Assembly (NCBI GenBank): GCA_031412335.1 | Contig: JANOCT010000032.1 | Location: 62,001-126,000, forward strand | DNA length: 64,000 bases | Direction of reading: 5' to 3' | From: JBBQYA01 sp031412335 | Lineage (GTDB): Bacteria; Bacteroidota; Bacteroidia; Sphingobacteriales; Sphingobacteriaceae | Shown: positions 18,337-27,106 of the stretch, in pieces | How positions within the stretch are numbered: the first letter of the stretch is position 1 | Layout: every line of letters starts with the position of its first letter | The notes under the pieces: generated by a model | What the model was told of the DNA's origin: nothing | The model's database searches: none | What the model saw: only the letters and a program-made list of their open reading frames with translations | Translations under genes and position numbers: made by a program

Positions 18337-19022
18337 ACCGAGAAGAGCAAAAAAGAATTTTCCTGAGTTTATTGGTTTCCCTTGCATTTGTATATCTACT
18401 TTGGTTACTTCATTTTTTAGCTATATACTTTAATATTCGGGTAGCTGAATATGGACTTATTCCAAAAAATTTTATTGGCCTGCGTGGAATTTTACTTGCA
18501 CCCTTATTACATGCAGATCAATTACATTTAATTTCGAATTCTATTTCACTTTTTATTTTATCGTGCATAGCTGTTTATTATTATCGAACCGTTTTTTACC
18601 AAGCTACTACTATAATTTACTTATTAAGCGGTGTCCTCGTTTGGCTTTTTGCCAGGCCTTCGAGCCATATTGGGGCTAGTGGGCTAGTATATGGCATTGC
18701 TACATTTATATTTTTTAGTGGTATTTTTCGGCGCGATACTCAATTAATAACAATTTCGCTTTTAGTTATTTTTCTTTATGGAAGCCTATTCTGGGGGTTA
18801 TTTCCATTTATTCCACACCAATCATTTGAATATCATTTAGCCGGTGCATTATCTGGGGTTTTAGCTTCGTACATTTTCAGAAATAAAGGACCACAACGTA
18901 AACAATACAGCTGGGAACAAGAAGGATATGTGCAGGAAGATTTTGAAAATGAATTGGAAGAGGAAATAATTGAAACTGATTTGTCCAATGAAAATGAAAG
19001 TAACCCAGAGAATAAAAATTAG
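18333..19022 (+). CDS. Rhomboid-family intramembrane serine protease
   Basis: 229 aa. Six membrane segments with the rhomboid signatures: HLISNS after the first loop, the catalytic serine Ser116 in HIGASGLVYG and the histidine His168 in FEYHLAGALSG. These form the Ser-His dyad of rhomboids, so it should be active. The C-terminus (from about 185) is a hydrophilic, Glu/Asn-rich tail, probably cytoplasmic. It overlaps dnaG by 4 bp, but no functional connection to replication is known to me. Confidence 0.93.
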   Translation: MNREEQKRIFLSLLVSLAFVYLLWLLHFLAIYFNIRVAEYGLIPKNFIGLRGILLAPLLHADQLHLISNSISLFILSCIAVYYYRTVFYQATTIIYLLSGVLVWLFARPSSHIGASGLVYGIATFIFFSGIFRRDTQLITISLLVIFLYGSLFWGLFPFIPHQSFEYHLAGALSGVLASYIFRNKGPQRKQYSWEQEGYVQEDFENELEEEIIETDLSNENESNPENKN

Positions 19023-19069
19023 TTTTTTTAAAAATAGGAGATCAAATTAGGAAAATAAAAATAAAACGC

Positions 19070-20059
19070 TTATTGCCCCTTTTCAAACATCTTTTGATTA
19101 AATTGTTGTAAAGAATCATTGTTATTAATAACAGGTACTTCTTCACCTTCTTCATAATGGTTAGAAGCTATTACTGAAGTTTTTTCAATATCTCTAGGTC
19201 CTTCAATAATCCAGTCTGATGTTTCTTTTTTATCAAAACGGCAAGTATTGCAAATAAATTCAGCTACTTCTCCAAATTCATCTTTTCTACCTGTAACTCG
19301 CAATACCTCATCAGCTCGATACCAAAGTACAACTTTTCCAGAGCATGTTGGGCAATCTCGATGCGCATCAACTGGTTTGGTAAACCAAACTCGGTTTTTG
19401 AATCGAAATGTTTTATCAGTTAAAGCACCTACAGGGCACACATCAATCACATTACCCGAAAAATCATTATCGATTACGTTTTCAATATAGGTTCCAATCT
19501 CCGAAGCATCACCTCTTCCCAACACTCCATGAACTCGCTTATCTGTAATCTGATCGGCAGTATAAACACATCTATAACACAAAATACATCGATTCATGTG
19601 CAACTGAATTTTATCCCCAATATCAATCCGATCGAAAGTTCTGCGTTCAAATTCGTAGCGAGTATCTTGCTTTCCGTGCTCGTATGATAGGTTTTGTAAA
19701 TCACATTCTCCAGCCTGATCGCAAACCGGGCAGTCTAATGGATGATTGATTAATAGCATTTCCACCACACCTTTTCTTGCTTCTAAAACTTCGTTAGAGC
19801 TTATGTTTTCTATTACCATTCCATCTTGTACAAATGTTGAACAACTTGCTACCAGTTTTGGCATTGGTCGAGGGTCCTTTGCAGATCCGGCTGCGACTTT
19901 AACTAGGCATGTTCTGCATTTACCACCACTTCCTTTCAGCTTAGTATAATAACACATGGCTGGTGGCACAATATCCCCACCAATTTTTCGAGCAGCATTT
20001 AATATAGTTGTATTATCTTCTACTTCTACTTCAATTCCATCAATAGTTACTTTTGCCAT
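19070..20059 (-). CDS. nuoG: NADH-quinone oxidoreductase subunit G-like iron-sulfur protein, short form
   Basis: 329 aa. It has the N-terminal 2Fe-2S ferredoxin domain (CYYTKLKGSGGKCRTC), the His/Cys motif NHPLDCPVCDQAGECDL (near residue 105), the MNRCILCYRCV cluster segment (near 155) and a C-terminal CPTC...CNTCRF set. These carry the iron-sulfur clusters of the complex I electron-input arm. The long molybdopterin-oxidoreductase-like C-terminal part of E. coli NuoG (908 aa) is missing, which is common in Bacteroidota. It lies 88 nt after nuoF. No other nuo gene is in the window. Confidence 0.93.
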   Translation of the reverse strand: MAKVTIDGIEVEVEDNTTILNAARKIGGDIVPPAMCYYTKLKGSGGKCRTCLVKVAAGSAKDPRPMPKLVASCSTFVQDGMVIENISSNEVLEARKGVVEMLLINHPLDCPVCDQAGECDLQNLSYEHGKQDTRYEFERRTFDRIDIGDKIQLHMNRCILCYRCVYTADQITDKRVHGVLGRGDASEIGTYIENVIDNDFSGNVIDVCPVGALTDKTFRFKNRVWFTKPVDAHRDCPTCSGKVVLWYRADEVLRVTGRKDEFGEVAEFICNTCRFDKKETSDWIIEGPRDIEKTSVIASNHYEEGEEVPVINNNDSLQQFNQKMFEKGQ

Positions 20060-20147
20060 TTTTCTATTTATAATATTTTTAACTTGATGTTAAAAAGAAT
20101 ATTTTACTATTTATAATCTGATTTAATTTTTACTTGTAAGGTAAAAT

Positions 20148-21488
20148 TTATGCTTCCATTAACTTTTCGCCGAAACCATAATTTCTTACTAAACATTCAG
20201 CTGGTTCATTCACATGCCATTCAAATTCATCTCTGAAATGTCGGATCGCACTGGCAACTGGCCAAGCAGCAGCATCGCCCAAAGGACAAATGGTATTACC
20301 TTCAATTTTCTTGGCAACATCTACCAACAAATCAATATCCGACATCTTTCCATGTCCATATTCCAATCTGTGTAATACTTTTTCCATCCATCCGGTTCCT
20401 TCTCTACAAGGGCTACATTGTCCGCATGATTCATGATGATAAAATCGGGTAAAGTTCCAAGTGTTACGCACTACACAAACATCTTCGTCCATGGCAATAA
20501 ATCCTCCTGAGCCTAACATGGTTCCGCTTACAAAACCGCCATCTGATAAAGATTCGTAAGTCATTAATCTGTTTTCACCAGCTGCAGTTTTCAAAAATAA
20601 AGCTGCAGGTAAAATCGGAACTGAAGACCCACCAGCTACCACCGCTTTTAATAATTTTCCATTTGCAATTCCTCCACAATATTCGTCTGAATAAACAAAC
20701 TCTTCGCAGGTGATTCCCATTTCAATTTCATAAATACCTGGCTTATTTATATTTCCACAGGCAGATATTAATTTTGTTCCGGTGCTTCTTCCTATTCCTA
20801 TTTTAGCATACTCATCACCACCATCATTTACAATTGGTACTACAGCAGCAATTGTTTCTACATTATTAACTACTGTTGGGCAAGCATATAATCCAGCAAC
20901 TGCTGGAAACGGCGGCTTAATTCTTGGATTTCCTCTTTTACCTTCTAATGATTCTAACAAGGCAGTCTCTTCTCCACAGATGTAAGCTCCCGCACCTGGA
21001 TGAACGTATAAATCAAGATTATAACCAGTGCCTAAAATATTTTTTCCTAACCATCCATTTGCATAAGCTTCAGCAATGGCTTTTTCCAAAATTCTGATTA
21101 CATAATAATATTCTCCGCGAACATAAATATATGCAGTATTAGCACCTAATGCATAACTTGAAGTGATCATTCCTTCAATCAATAAATGCGGAATTTTTTC
21201 CATCAGATATCGATCTTTAAAAGTTCCTGGTTCACTTTCATCGGCATTACAAACCAAGTATCGAGGTTTTCCTTCTGGCTTTGCCAAAAAACTCCACTTC
21301 ATCCCAGTCGGAAATCCAGCACCACCTCGACCTCGCAAACCCGACTTTTTAACTTCTTCCACCACTTCATCAGGTGTCATGGTTTTCATCGCTTTCTCAA
21401 CAGATCGGTATCCACCTTGCTTTTTATACACATCATATGTGTTTATTCCTTCAATGTGGATATTTTCTAATAAAATTTTTCTGGCCAT
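20148..21488 (-). CDS. nuoF: NADH-quinone oxidoreductase subunit F
   Basis: 446 aa from the ATG at 21488; an in-frame TTG at 21497 would add three residues, and the ATG giving MARKILLENI is preferred. It binds NADH and FMN: GRGGAGFPTGMKW (near residue 53), CNADESEPGTFKDR (near 81) and GAGAYICGEETALLESLEGKR (near 165) are diagnostic. The 4Fe-4S (N3) motif ESCGQCSPCREGTGW is near 350. It is followed by nuoG. nuoE, normally directly upstream, is absent: the upstream 555 nt are non-coding. Confidence 0.97.
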   Translation of the reverse strand: MARKILLENIHIEGINTYDVYKKQGGYRSVEKAMKTMTPDEVVEEVKKSGLRGRGGAGFPTGMKWSFLAKPEGKPRYLVCNADESEPGTFKDRYLMEKIPHLLIEGMITSSYALGANTAYIYVRGEYYYVIRILEKAIAEAYANGWLGKNILGTGYNLDLYVHPGAGAYICGEETALLESLEGKRGNPRIKPPFPAVAGLYACPTVVNNVETIAAVVPIVNDGGDEYAKIGIGRSTGTKLISACGNINKPGIYEIEMGITCEEFVYSDEYCGGIANGKLLKAVVAGGSSVPILPAALFLKTAAGENRLMTYESLSDGGFVSGTMLGSGGFIAMDEDVCVVRNTWNFTRFYHHESCGQCSPCREGTGWMEKVLHRLEYGHGKMSDIDLLVDVAKKIEGNTICPLGDAAAWPVASAIRHFRDEFEWHVNEPAECLVRNYGFGEKLMEA

Positions 21489-21852
21489 AGTGTTCAAAAA
21501 TTCAAAAATATTATAAAAAACTAAGCTTACACATCATTTTAGTAAATTTAGATTAGTTATAAAATCAAGCTTTGTTGCAAAGTGTTTGGCCTAGTCGAAA
21601 ATAATTGCTTGAAAACACAAGCTCGCGAATCAAAACATCAATATTACGAGGTATTCGTGTTATCAGCAATCTATTTCAAAAATTGGCACGCTGATAACGC
21701 AGATTGAAAACGCGGATAAAAAAATCTGTAGTTTAAGGTATCTGAGTTTTATCAAAAAACAAAAACTACAAATTGGGCTTTTGAAGAATTTGTTTTATTA
21801 AATTTTCCATTAAATGTTTAAGATTATATCATTTGAAACTGTTCCCTGCGAT

Positions 21853-21940
21853 AGGGATTGAAGCAGCATCCTTTTTTGTTTTAATCACTTTCAGCTTAAC
21901 GATAATAATGCACAAAAAAGATATAGCGTAAAGCCCGGCC
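21853..21940 (+). repeat. Structured intergenic repeat, copy B
   Basis: Blocks 21853-21878 (AGGGATTGAAGC...ATCCTTTTTTG) and 21911-21940 (CACAAAAAAGATATAGC...AAAGCCCGGCC) match copy A at 9329-9417 in sequence, order and orientation, while the 32-nt middle differs. The T-rich and A-rich parts can pair. A short minus-strand ORF crosses it, which is not believable as a gene. It lies in the 555-nt gene-free region 21489-22043 between divergent nuoF and aspS. The rest of that region has A/T-rich sequence, a segment with CGCTGATAACGCAG / AACGCGGATAAA partial repeats at about 21691-21722, and the aspS -7 element. Confidence 0.72.
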
Positions 21941-22016
21941 ATCGCCAAACTATTTTTTATTGTTTTAATCTGGCAGTTATAACATTGTAAGAAATCGCTT
22001 GATAAGCGTTTTTTTG

Positions 22017-22024
22017 TACTTTTG
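22017..22024 (+). promoter_or_regulatory. Candidate -7 promoter element of aspS
   Basis: TACTTTTG is an exact TAnnTTTG match, 19 nt before the ATG at 22044. A TTG at 21999-22001 is only 15 nt upstream, so the -33 element is uncertain. Confidence 0.4.
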
Positions 22025-22043
22025 AACGGAATAACAAAATAAA

Positions 22044-23810
22044 ATGCTGAGATCACATACCTGCGGAGAACTTACTCTGGCAAATGAAAGAATTATCGTA
22101 AGCCTTTGCGGCTGGGTTCAAAAATCAAGAGATTTAGGAGGAATGACCTTTATAGATCTTAGAGACCGATATGGAATAACTCAATTGGTTTTTAATATGG
22201 ATGACAATGCTGCTTTATGTTCTGAAGCTAGAAAATTGGGTAGAGAATTTGTAATACGTATTACAGGAACAGTTCGGGAACGTTCGAGCAAAAATTTGAA
22301 AATTGCAACAGGAGAGGTTGAAATAAAGGTAGAAAGTCTTGAAATTTTAAATGCATCTAAAACCACACCTTTTATAATTGATGATGTAACCGATGGTGGA
22401 GATGAATTGCGTGCACGCTATAGATATTTAGATTTAAGAAGAAACCCAATTCGTAAAAATTTGGAATTGCGCCATAGAATGATGCAAGAAACCAGAAAGT
22501 ATATGGATGCACAACAATTTATTGAAGTAGAAACTCCGGTTTTAATAAAATCTACTCCTGAAGGTGCCCGAGATTTTGTAGTGCCAAGCAGAATGAATCC
22601 TGGTGAATTTTATGCCTTACCTCAATCGCCTCAAACGTTTAAACAATTGTTAATGGTATCAGGTTTCGACAGATATTTTCAAATTGTAAAATGTTTTAGA
22701 GACGAAGATTTAAGAGCCGACAGACAACCAGAGTTTACTCAAATAGATTGCGAAATGTCGTTCATTACTCAAAGCGATATATTAGAAATGTTTGAAGGAT
22801 TAATAAAACATTTATTTAAATCGGTTAAAAATATTGATATCGGTGAAGTGCCTCACATGTTTTATGCCGATGCAATGGAATTGTATGGAAACGATAAACC
22901 AGATCTTCGCTTTGATATGAAAATAAACCATTTAAAAGATGATTCTAAAGCTGATTCAAAAGATTTGGTTTCAGGATTTGGCTTTCCAGTATTTGATCAA
23001 GCAAAATCTGTTTTGGCAATATGCGCGAAAAACTGTTCTGAATATACCCGTAAACAGTTGGATGAATTGACTGAGTTCGTAAAAAAGCCACAAATTCAAT
23101 TATCGGGTTTGGTTTATGTTCGTTGGAATTTGGATGGTACGGTAAAATCTTCGGTAGATAAATTTTATGCTGAGGAACAATTGAAAACCTGGATGCAAGC
23201 TTGTGGAGCCGAAAAAGGTGATTTGTTGTTGCTTGTGGCTGGCGATAAAAATAAAAGTTTGAAAGGCATGAGCGAATTGAGATTGGAAATGGGAAATCGT
23301 CTTAAGCTAAGAAATAAGGATGTGTATGCACCACTTTGGGTATTAGATTTTCCTTTGTTGGAGTGGGATGAAGAGAGTAAACGTTTTCATGCGATGCACC
23401 ATCCTTTTACTTCGCCAAAACCAGAGGATATTGCGATGTTGGAAACTGACCCAGGTGCAGTTAGAGCCAATGCGTATGATTTGGTTATAAATGGAACAGA
23501 AGTGGGCGGTGGATCAATCAGAATTTTTCAAAAAGAATTACAGGCATTGATGTTTAAACATTTAGGTTTCAGCAAAGAAGAAGCTCAAAATCAATTCGGG
23601 TTTTTGATGGATGCGTTTGAATATGGAGCGCCTCCACATGGCGGCATTGCCTTTGGTTTCGATAGACTTTGTTCACTTTTTGCTGGCCTTGATTCTATTC
23701 GAGATGTTATAGCTTTTCCTAAAAATAATTCAGGAAGAGATGTCATGATTGATTCTCCGTCTATAATTGCTGAATCACAATTAAATGAACTTTCCATTTC
23801 TATCAAATGA
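22044..23810 (+). CDS. aspS: Aspartyl-tRNA synthetase
   Basis: 588 aa, the normal length for bacterial AspRS. Domains in order: N-terminal OB fold (anticodon binding, begins LRSHTCGELTLANE), class II core with motif 2 FRDEDLRADRQPEFTQIDCEM (near residue 218), the bacterial GAD insertion (about 300-420) and motif 3 GGIAFGFDRLCSL (near 533). It charges tRNA-Asp. The last four bases overlap the start of the next gene (ATGA). Confidence 0.98.
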   Translation: MLRSHTCGELTLANERIIVSLCGWVQKSRDLGGMTFIDLRDRYGITQLVFNMDDNAALCSEARKLGREFVIRITGTVRERSSKNLKIATGEVEIKVESLEILNASKTTPFIIDDVTDGGDELRARYRYLDLRRNPIRKNLELRHRMMQETRKYMDAQQFIEVETPVLIKSTPEGARDFVVPSRMNPGEFYALPQSPQTFKQLLMVSGFDRYFQIVKCFRDEDLRADRQPEFTQIDCEMSFITQSDILEMFEGLIKHLFKSVKNIDIGEVPHMFYADAMELYGNDKPDLRFDMKINHLKDDSKADSKDLVSGFGFPVFDQAKSVLAICAKNCSEYTRKQLDELTEFVKKPQIQLSGLVYVRWNLDGTVKSSVDKFYAEEQLKTWMQACGAEKGDLLLLVAGDKNKSLKGMSELRLEMGNRLKLRNKDVYAPLWVLDFPLLEWDEESKRFHAMHHPFTSPKPEDIAMLETDPGAVRANAYDLVINGTEVGGGSIRIFQKELQALMFKHLGFSKEEAQNQFGFLMDAFEYGAPPHGGIAFGFDRLCSLFAGLDSIRDVIAFPKNNSGRDVMIDSPSIIAESQLNELSISIK

Positions 23811-24541
23811 AAAATTACCTATTATTTGTACTTATTTTAATTTTATTTGGAGCCTGTACAGATGATCCACCAAAATTATTTAATAGTCCTGCTATTGACT
23901 TAGAACCTATTTCAAGTGGATTAATTGCACATTATTATTTCAATACAAATGCAAATGATCAAACATCAGGAAAAAGAAATGGGAAATTAAATGGACCCAT
24001 TACTTTTGTAACAAGTAGAGATAATAAGCAAGTAAATGCAGCCGCTTTTAATGGTAAAAATACTTTTATTAATATGAGTGGAGCAAATTTAATCAATGAT
24101 TCATCTACCGTTTCTATTTGGTTTCAAGTTTCCAGATTTCCGAATGCTGGAGATACAGCTATTTTTCTTTCTGTATTTAATTCTCAAAACTCTTTTAAAC
24201 TTGGCTTTTACAATAAAAACTATGATGCTGGAAAACTTTTGGTGGAGCAAAAAGTTGGAAACAAGTATTTTACAACTGCTTCTGATTCACTCCCGATTGT
24301 GGATCGCTGGTATCATATTGCTGTAACAAGCACTCCAAAAGAAAGTATTTTATACTTAAACGATAAAATTTACGCAAGAGCTACCACACAACAAGGTGAT
24401 TGGGTTTTTCCGTCATCAACCACCGCTTACATTGGATCTACCAATATTAAGTCGGGTTTTTTAGAAGGTTATTTAGATGATTTAAGAATTTATAACAAGG
24501 TATTAAATCCTCAACAAATTATAGATTTATATACGGAATAG
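23807..24541 (+). CDS. LamG/concanavalin-like lipoprotein
   Basis: 244 aa. The N-terminus is a lipoprotein signal with Cys17 after LFGA; the mature protein starts CTDDPP, and acidic residues right after the Cys are reminiscent of the Bacteroidota surface-export signal. Residues 38-244 look like a LamG-type jelly roll: LIAHYYFNTNANDQTSGKRNG, AAAFNGKNTFINM, VSIWFQV, WYHIAVTSTPKESILYLND and a closing GYLDDLRIYNKVLNPQQI. These domains often bind glycans. It overlaps aspS by 4 bp, so the pair is cotranscribed, probably without a functional link. Confidence 0.82.
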   Translation: MKNYLLFVLILILFGACTDDPPKLFNSPAIDLEPISSGLIAHYYFNTNANDQTSGKRNGKLNGPITFVTSRDNKQVNAAAFNGKNTFINMSGANLINDSSTVSIWFQVSRFPNAGDTAIFLSVFNSQNSFKLGFYNKNYDAGKLLVEQKVGNKYFTTASDSLPIVDRWYHIAVTSTPKESILYLNDKIYARATTQQGDWVFPSSTTAYIGSTNIKSGFLEGYLDDLRIYNKVLNPQQIIDLYTE

Positions 24542-24600
24542 ATCTTAAAATAATCACCTACAATAATTTTGTTGTAGAATAAAATTTAAACTAATAAAAT

Positions 24601-24945
24601 ATGCATCCCAAAGTAAAAGAATTTAATGATTACCGCTCAAAAATGAATGATCGGATTTTGGAAAAAGATAATTTAAATATTAAACGATTTTATAGTTTAG
24701 ATACTACTACCTATTCCGAAGGAGCCCTATCTGTAAAAACAAAAGAAATGATGGGTTTGGTTGCATCAATGGTTTTACGATGCGATGATTGCATAAAATA
24801 TCATTTAGAAAAATGCAAAAACGAAGGTGTAACTGATAAAGAATTGGATGAACTATTTGCAGTTTCTAACTTAGTTGGGGGTTCAATTGTGATTCCACAT
24901 TTGCGTAGAGCAGTTGAATTTTGGGATCAACTTTCAGATAAATAG
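24601..24945 (+). CDS. Carboxymuconolactone decarboxylase / AhpD-like protein
   Basis: 114 aa. The CMD-domain motif C-x-x-C-x-x-x-H is present: Cys61, Cys64, His68 (RCDDCIKYH). In AhpD this pair acts as a peroxiredoxin-linked thiol-disulfide redox centre. The single-domain size and the sequence EVSNLVGG-like helix (LFAVSNLVGGSIVIPHLRRAVEF) fit the family. Whether it is an antioxidant enzyme or a decarboxylase cannot be decided. A separate gene 59 nt after the LamG lipoprotein. Confidence 0.88.
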   Translation: MHPKVKEFNDYRSKMNDRILEKDNLNIKRFYSLDTTTYSEGALSVKTKEMMGLVASMVLRCDDCIKYHLEKCKNEGVTDKELDELFAVSNLVGGSIVIPHLRRAVEFWDQLSDK

Positions 24946-25000
24946 ATAGTACAAACCCGATTTGTTTTAACAATTTACATTTTAATTAATACCTACACCT

Positions 25001-25903
25001 ATGTTCTTTATTTTTCTCGGAGTTTTAGTTTTTATTATCATTAATGTTTTAGTAAAATCAAATCCTGCTTTTGGTAAATTTATTGGTATAGCCAGAATTT
25101 TATCTCTTGTGTTGGTATTAATTGGAGTTCTAAATTCTTGCGTTAAACAAATAAATGCTGGAGAAATAGGTGTGAAAGTTTTGTTTGGAAGTATTCAGCC
25201 AGATGTTTTAGGGAGCGGGTTACATTTTGTAAATCCATTACTTGATGTAAAAATGATTGATGTAAAAACCCAAAATTATACAATGAGTGGGATTAATGAC
25301 GAAGGCGATAAAGCTGGTGATGATGCAATTCGTGTATTGACAAGTGATGGTTTGGAAGTAACAATTGATTTAACTGTTTTGTACCGAGTAGTTTCTGGTG
25401 ATGCGCCCAAATTATTACGCGAAACCGGAGATGACTATCGTGATAAGATTGTGAGACCTATTACAAGAACTAAAATAAGAGATAATGCAGTTTACTATCA
25501 AGCTATTGAATTATTTAGCACCAAACGAGATGAGTTTCAGCAACGAATTTATAAAACTATAGAAGCTGATTTTAAGAAAAGAGGATTAATGTTGGAACAA
25601 TTATTAGTCAGGAATATTACGTTACCAAACTCGGTTAAAGCATCAATAGAATCAAAAATAAATGCTGAACAAGATGCTAAGAAAATGGAGTTTGTTTTAC
25701 TAAAAGAAAAACAAGAAGCAGAACGCAAACGTGTTGAGGCACAAGGAATCGCTGATTATCAAAGAATAATCAATATTGGATTAACAGATCAACAATTACA
25801 GTACGAACAAATAAAAGCCATGAAAGAATTATCGTTGAGTAATAATTCGAAAGTAATAGTAATGGGAAAAGGTGGCGCTCCAATTATTATTGATGGTAAA
25901 TAA
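25001..25903 (+). CDS. SPFH-domain (prohibitin-like) membrane protein
   Basis: 300 aa. Two N-terminal hydrophobic segments (residues 1-18 and 27-45) are followed by an SPFH/band 7 domain starting at NAGEIGVKVLFGSIQPDVLGSGLHFVNPLLD and including the TSDGLEVTIDLTVLYRV strand. Residues about 210-265 form a charged helix (EQDAKKMEFVLLKEKQEAERKRVEAQGIADYQ) typical of oligomerising prohibitins. Such proteins form large membrane rings, often regulating proteases such as FtsH. Possible lipidation at Cys47 (LNSC) is doubtful because it follows long hydrophobic segments. Confidence 0.87.
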   Translation: MFFIFLGVLVFIIINVLVKSNPAFGKFIGIARILSLVLVLIGVLNSCVKQINAGEIGVKVLFGSIQPDVLGSGLHFVNPLLDVKMIDVKTQNYTMSGINDEGDKAGDDAIRVLTSDGLEVTIDLTVLYRVVSGDAPKLLRETGDDYRDKIVRPITRTKIRDNAVYYQAIELFSTKRDEFQQRIYKTIEADFKKRGLMLEQLLVRNITLPNSVKASIESKINAEQDAKKMEFVLLKEKQEAERKRVEAQGIADYQRIINIGLTDQQLQYEQIKAMKELSLSNNSKVIVMGKGGAPIIIDGK

Positions 25904-25936
25904 AATTTTATTCTTTTAATTTTAAATTAAAAGTAA

Positions 25937-26497
25937 ATGAGCAACATAATTCGTTGTGGATGGTGTGGAACTGATCCACTTTATATCAAATATCATGATG
26001 AAGAATGGGGAAAAGTGGTTCATGATGATGCTATACTTTTTGAATTTCTAATTCTGGAAGGTGCTCAAGCAGGACTTAGCTGGATAACTATTTTGCGAAA
26101 ACGTGAAAATTACCGAAATGCATTTGCCAATTTTGAGGCGGTAAAAGTAGCTTCTTTTACTTCCAGCAAAGTCGACGAATTAATGTTGAATGCAGGAATT
26201 ATCAGAAACCGTGGAAAAATTGAAGCTGCTATTTCAAACGCCAAGCTATTTCTAGAAATCCAAAAAGAATATGGAAGTTTTGATGCTTATTTATGGAGTT
26301 TTATGCCATCGAAAGAACCCCTTATAAATTATTATTCAGATCATAAACTGGCACCTGCAACTTCTCCTATTTCTGATGCGATAAGCAAAGCCATGAAAAA
26401 AAGAGGCTTTAAATATTTTGGTTCTACCATTTGTTATGCACACATGCAAGCCACCGGGATGGTGAATGACCATATTTTAGAATGTGCTTTTAGGTGA
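25937..26497 (+). CDS. tag: DNA-3-methyladenine glycosylase I
   Basis: 186 aa. Tag removes 3-methyladenine from alkylated DNA. The N-terminus RCGWCGTDPLYIKYHDEEWG carries the zinc-binding Cys and His residues and substrate-pocket residues of the family, followed by LILEGAQAGLSWITILRKRENYRNAFANF. The C-terminal HMQATGMVNDH supplies the remaining zinc ligands. Normal length (E. coli Tag is 187 aa). It starts 34 nt after the SPFH gene and ends at a bidirectional hairpin. Confidence 0.97.
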   Translation: MSNIIRCGWCGTDPLYIKYHDEEWGKVVHDDAILFEFLILEGAQAGLSWITILRKRENYRNAFANFEAVKVASFTSSKVDELMLNAGIIRNRGKIEAAISNAKLFLEIQKEYGSFDAYLWSFMPSKEPLINYYSDHKLAPATSPISDAISKAMKKRGFKYFGSTICYAHMQATGMVNDHILECAFR

Positions 26498-26502
26498 GAA
26501 AT

Positions 26503-26533
26503 ATAGACCAAAAAATAAATTTTTTGAGTCTAT
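26503..26533. terminator. Hairpin between convergent tag and lipoprotein genes
   Basis: ATAGAC (26503-26508) pairs with GTCTAT (26528-26533), and the internal A5/T5 tracts (26511-26515, 26521-26525) extend the stem after a 2-nt mismatch. It sits between two convergent genes and can act as a terminator in either direction. Confidence 0.5.
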
Positions 26534-26545
26534 TATATTAAATGT

Positions 26546-27085
26546 CTAAGGCTTAGCCAAATCAATATTAGTAATTATGCCTTCTGTAATAATTTTACTA
26601 GCAGCTTGACTTGAAAATAATTTTTTAGCATTAAATGAAAATGTTCCTGAAAGCTGTTTTGTTGCTAAATCATATTTAGTTATGTTAACTGTGCCGCTTA
26701 CCGATTCAAAAGTTGTATCAGGCGCGGTAAATTTTGAATAAAATGCTTGGTTTGTGATGATACCACCAACATTTGTATTTAGCGTATAACTTCCTACACC
26801 TTTATTCTCAAACTCTAATGTTATACCGTCTGTATTTGCGCTATTAGTCGCAATTACTCTGATAATTCTTTTGCCTTGCTTTAATGTGGTATCAGCGTAA
26901 CTATCAGCAACTGCTGCCGTAAATAATTTACCGTTTACCTTGTAGGTAAATAATGGTGTTGTATTTTCTGTTGGTGTGGGTGTTCCTGCTTCTTTTTTAT
27001 CTTTACAGCCAACCATTGTTGTAGACCATACGAGTAAAATAGAACCTATAATTAAAAAAGCTTTTCTTGAATTAATTGTTTTCAT
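26546..27085 (-). CDS. Lipoprotein of unknown function
   Basis: 179 aa. Lipoprotein signal with Cys27 after MVG, then KDKKEAG and a Thr/Pro linker. The mature domain begins LFTYKVNGKLFTAAVADSY and ends FESVSGTVNITKYDLATKQLSGTFSFNAKK, a beta-rich pattern common to small Bacteroidota lipoproteins (DUF6252-like by memory, not checked). Charged residues right after the Cys may signal export to the cell surface. It is the third gene of the unit that starts with the lipase-like protein at 30681, 21 nt after its predecessor. Confidence 0.7.
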   Translation of the reverse strand: MKTINSRKAFLIIGSILLVWSTTMVGCKDKKEAGTPTPTENTTPLFTYKVNGKLFTAAVADSYADTTLKQGKRIIRVIATNSANTDGITLEFENKGVGSYTLNTNVGGIITNQAFYSKFTAPDTTFESVSGTVNITKYDLATKQLSGTFSFNAKKLFSSQAASKIITEGIITNIDLAKP

Positions 27086-27106
27086 TGTTAATTTATGTTA
27101 TTAGAT

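Noticed and set aside
21829..22056. A minus-strand ORF of 75 codons in the nuoF-aspS gap
   Set aside because: It reads through repeat copy B and the aspS start, and its central sequence is just the translation of the repeat; not a gene.
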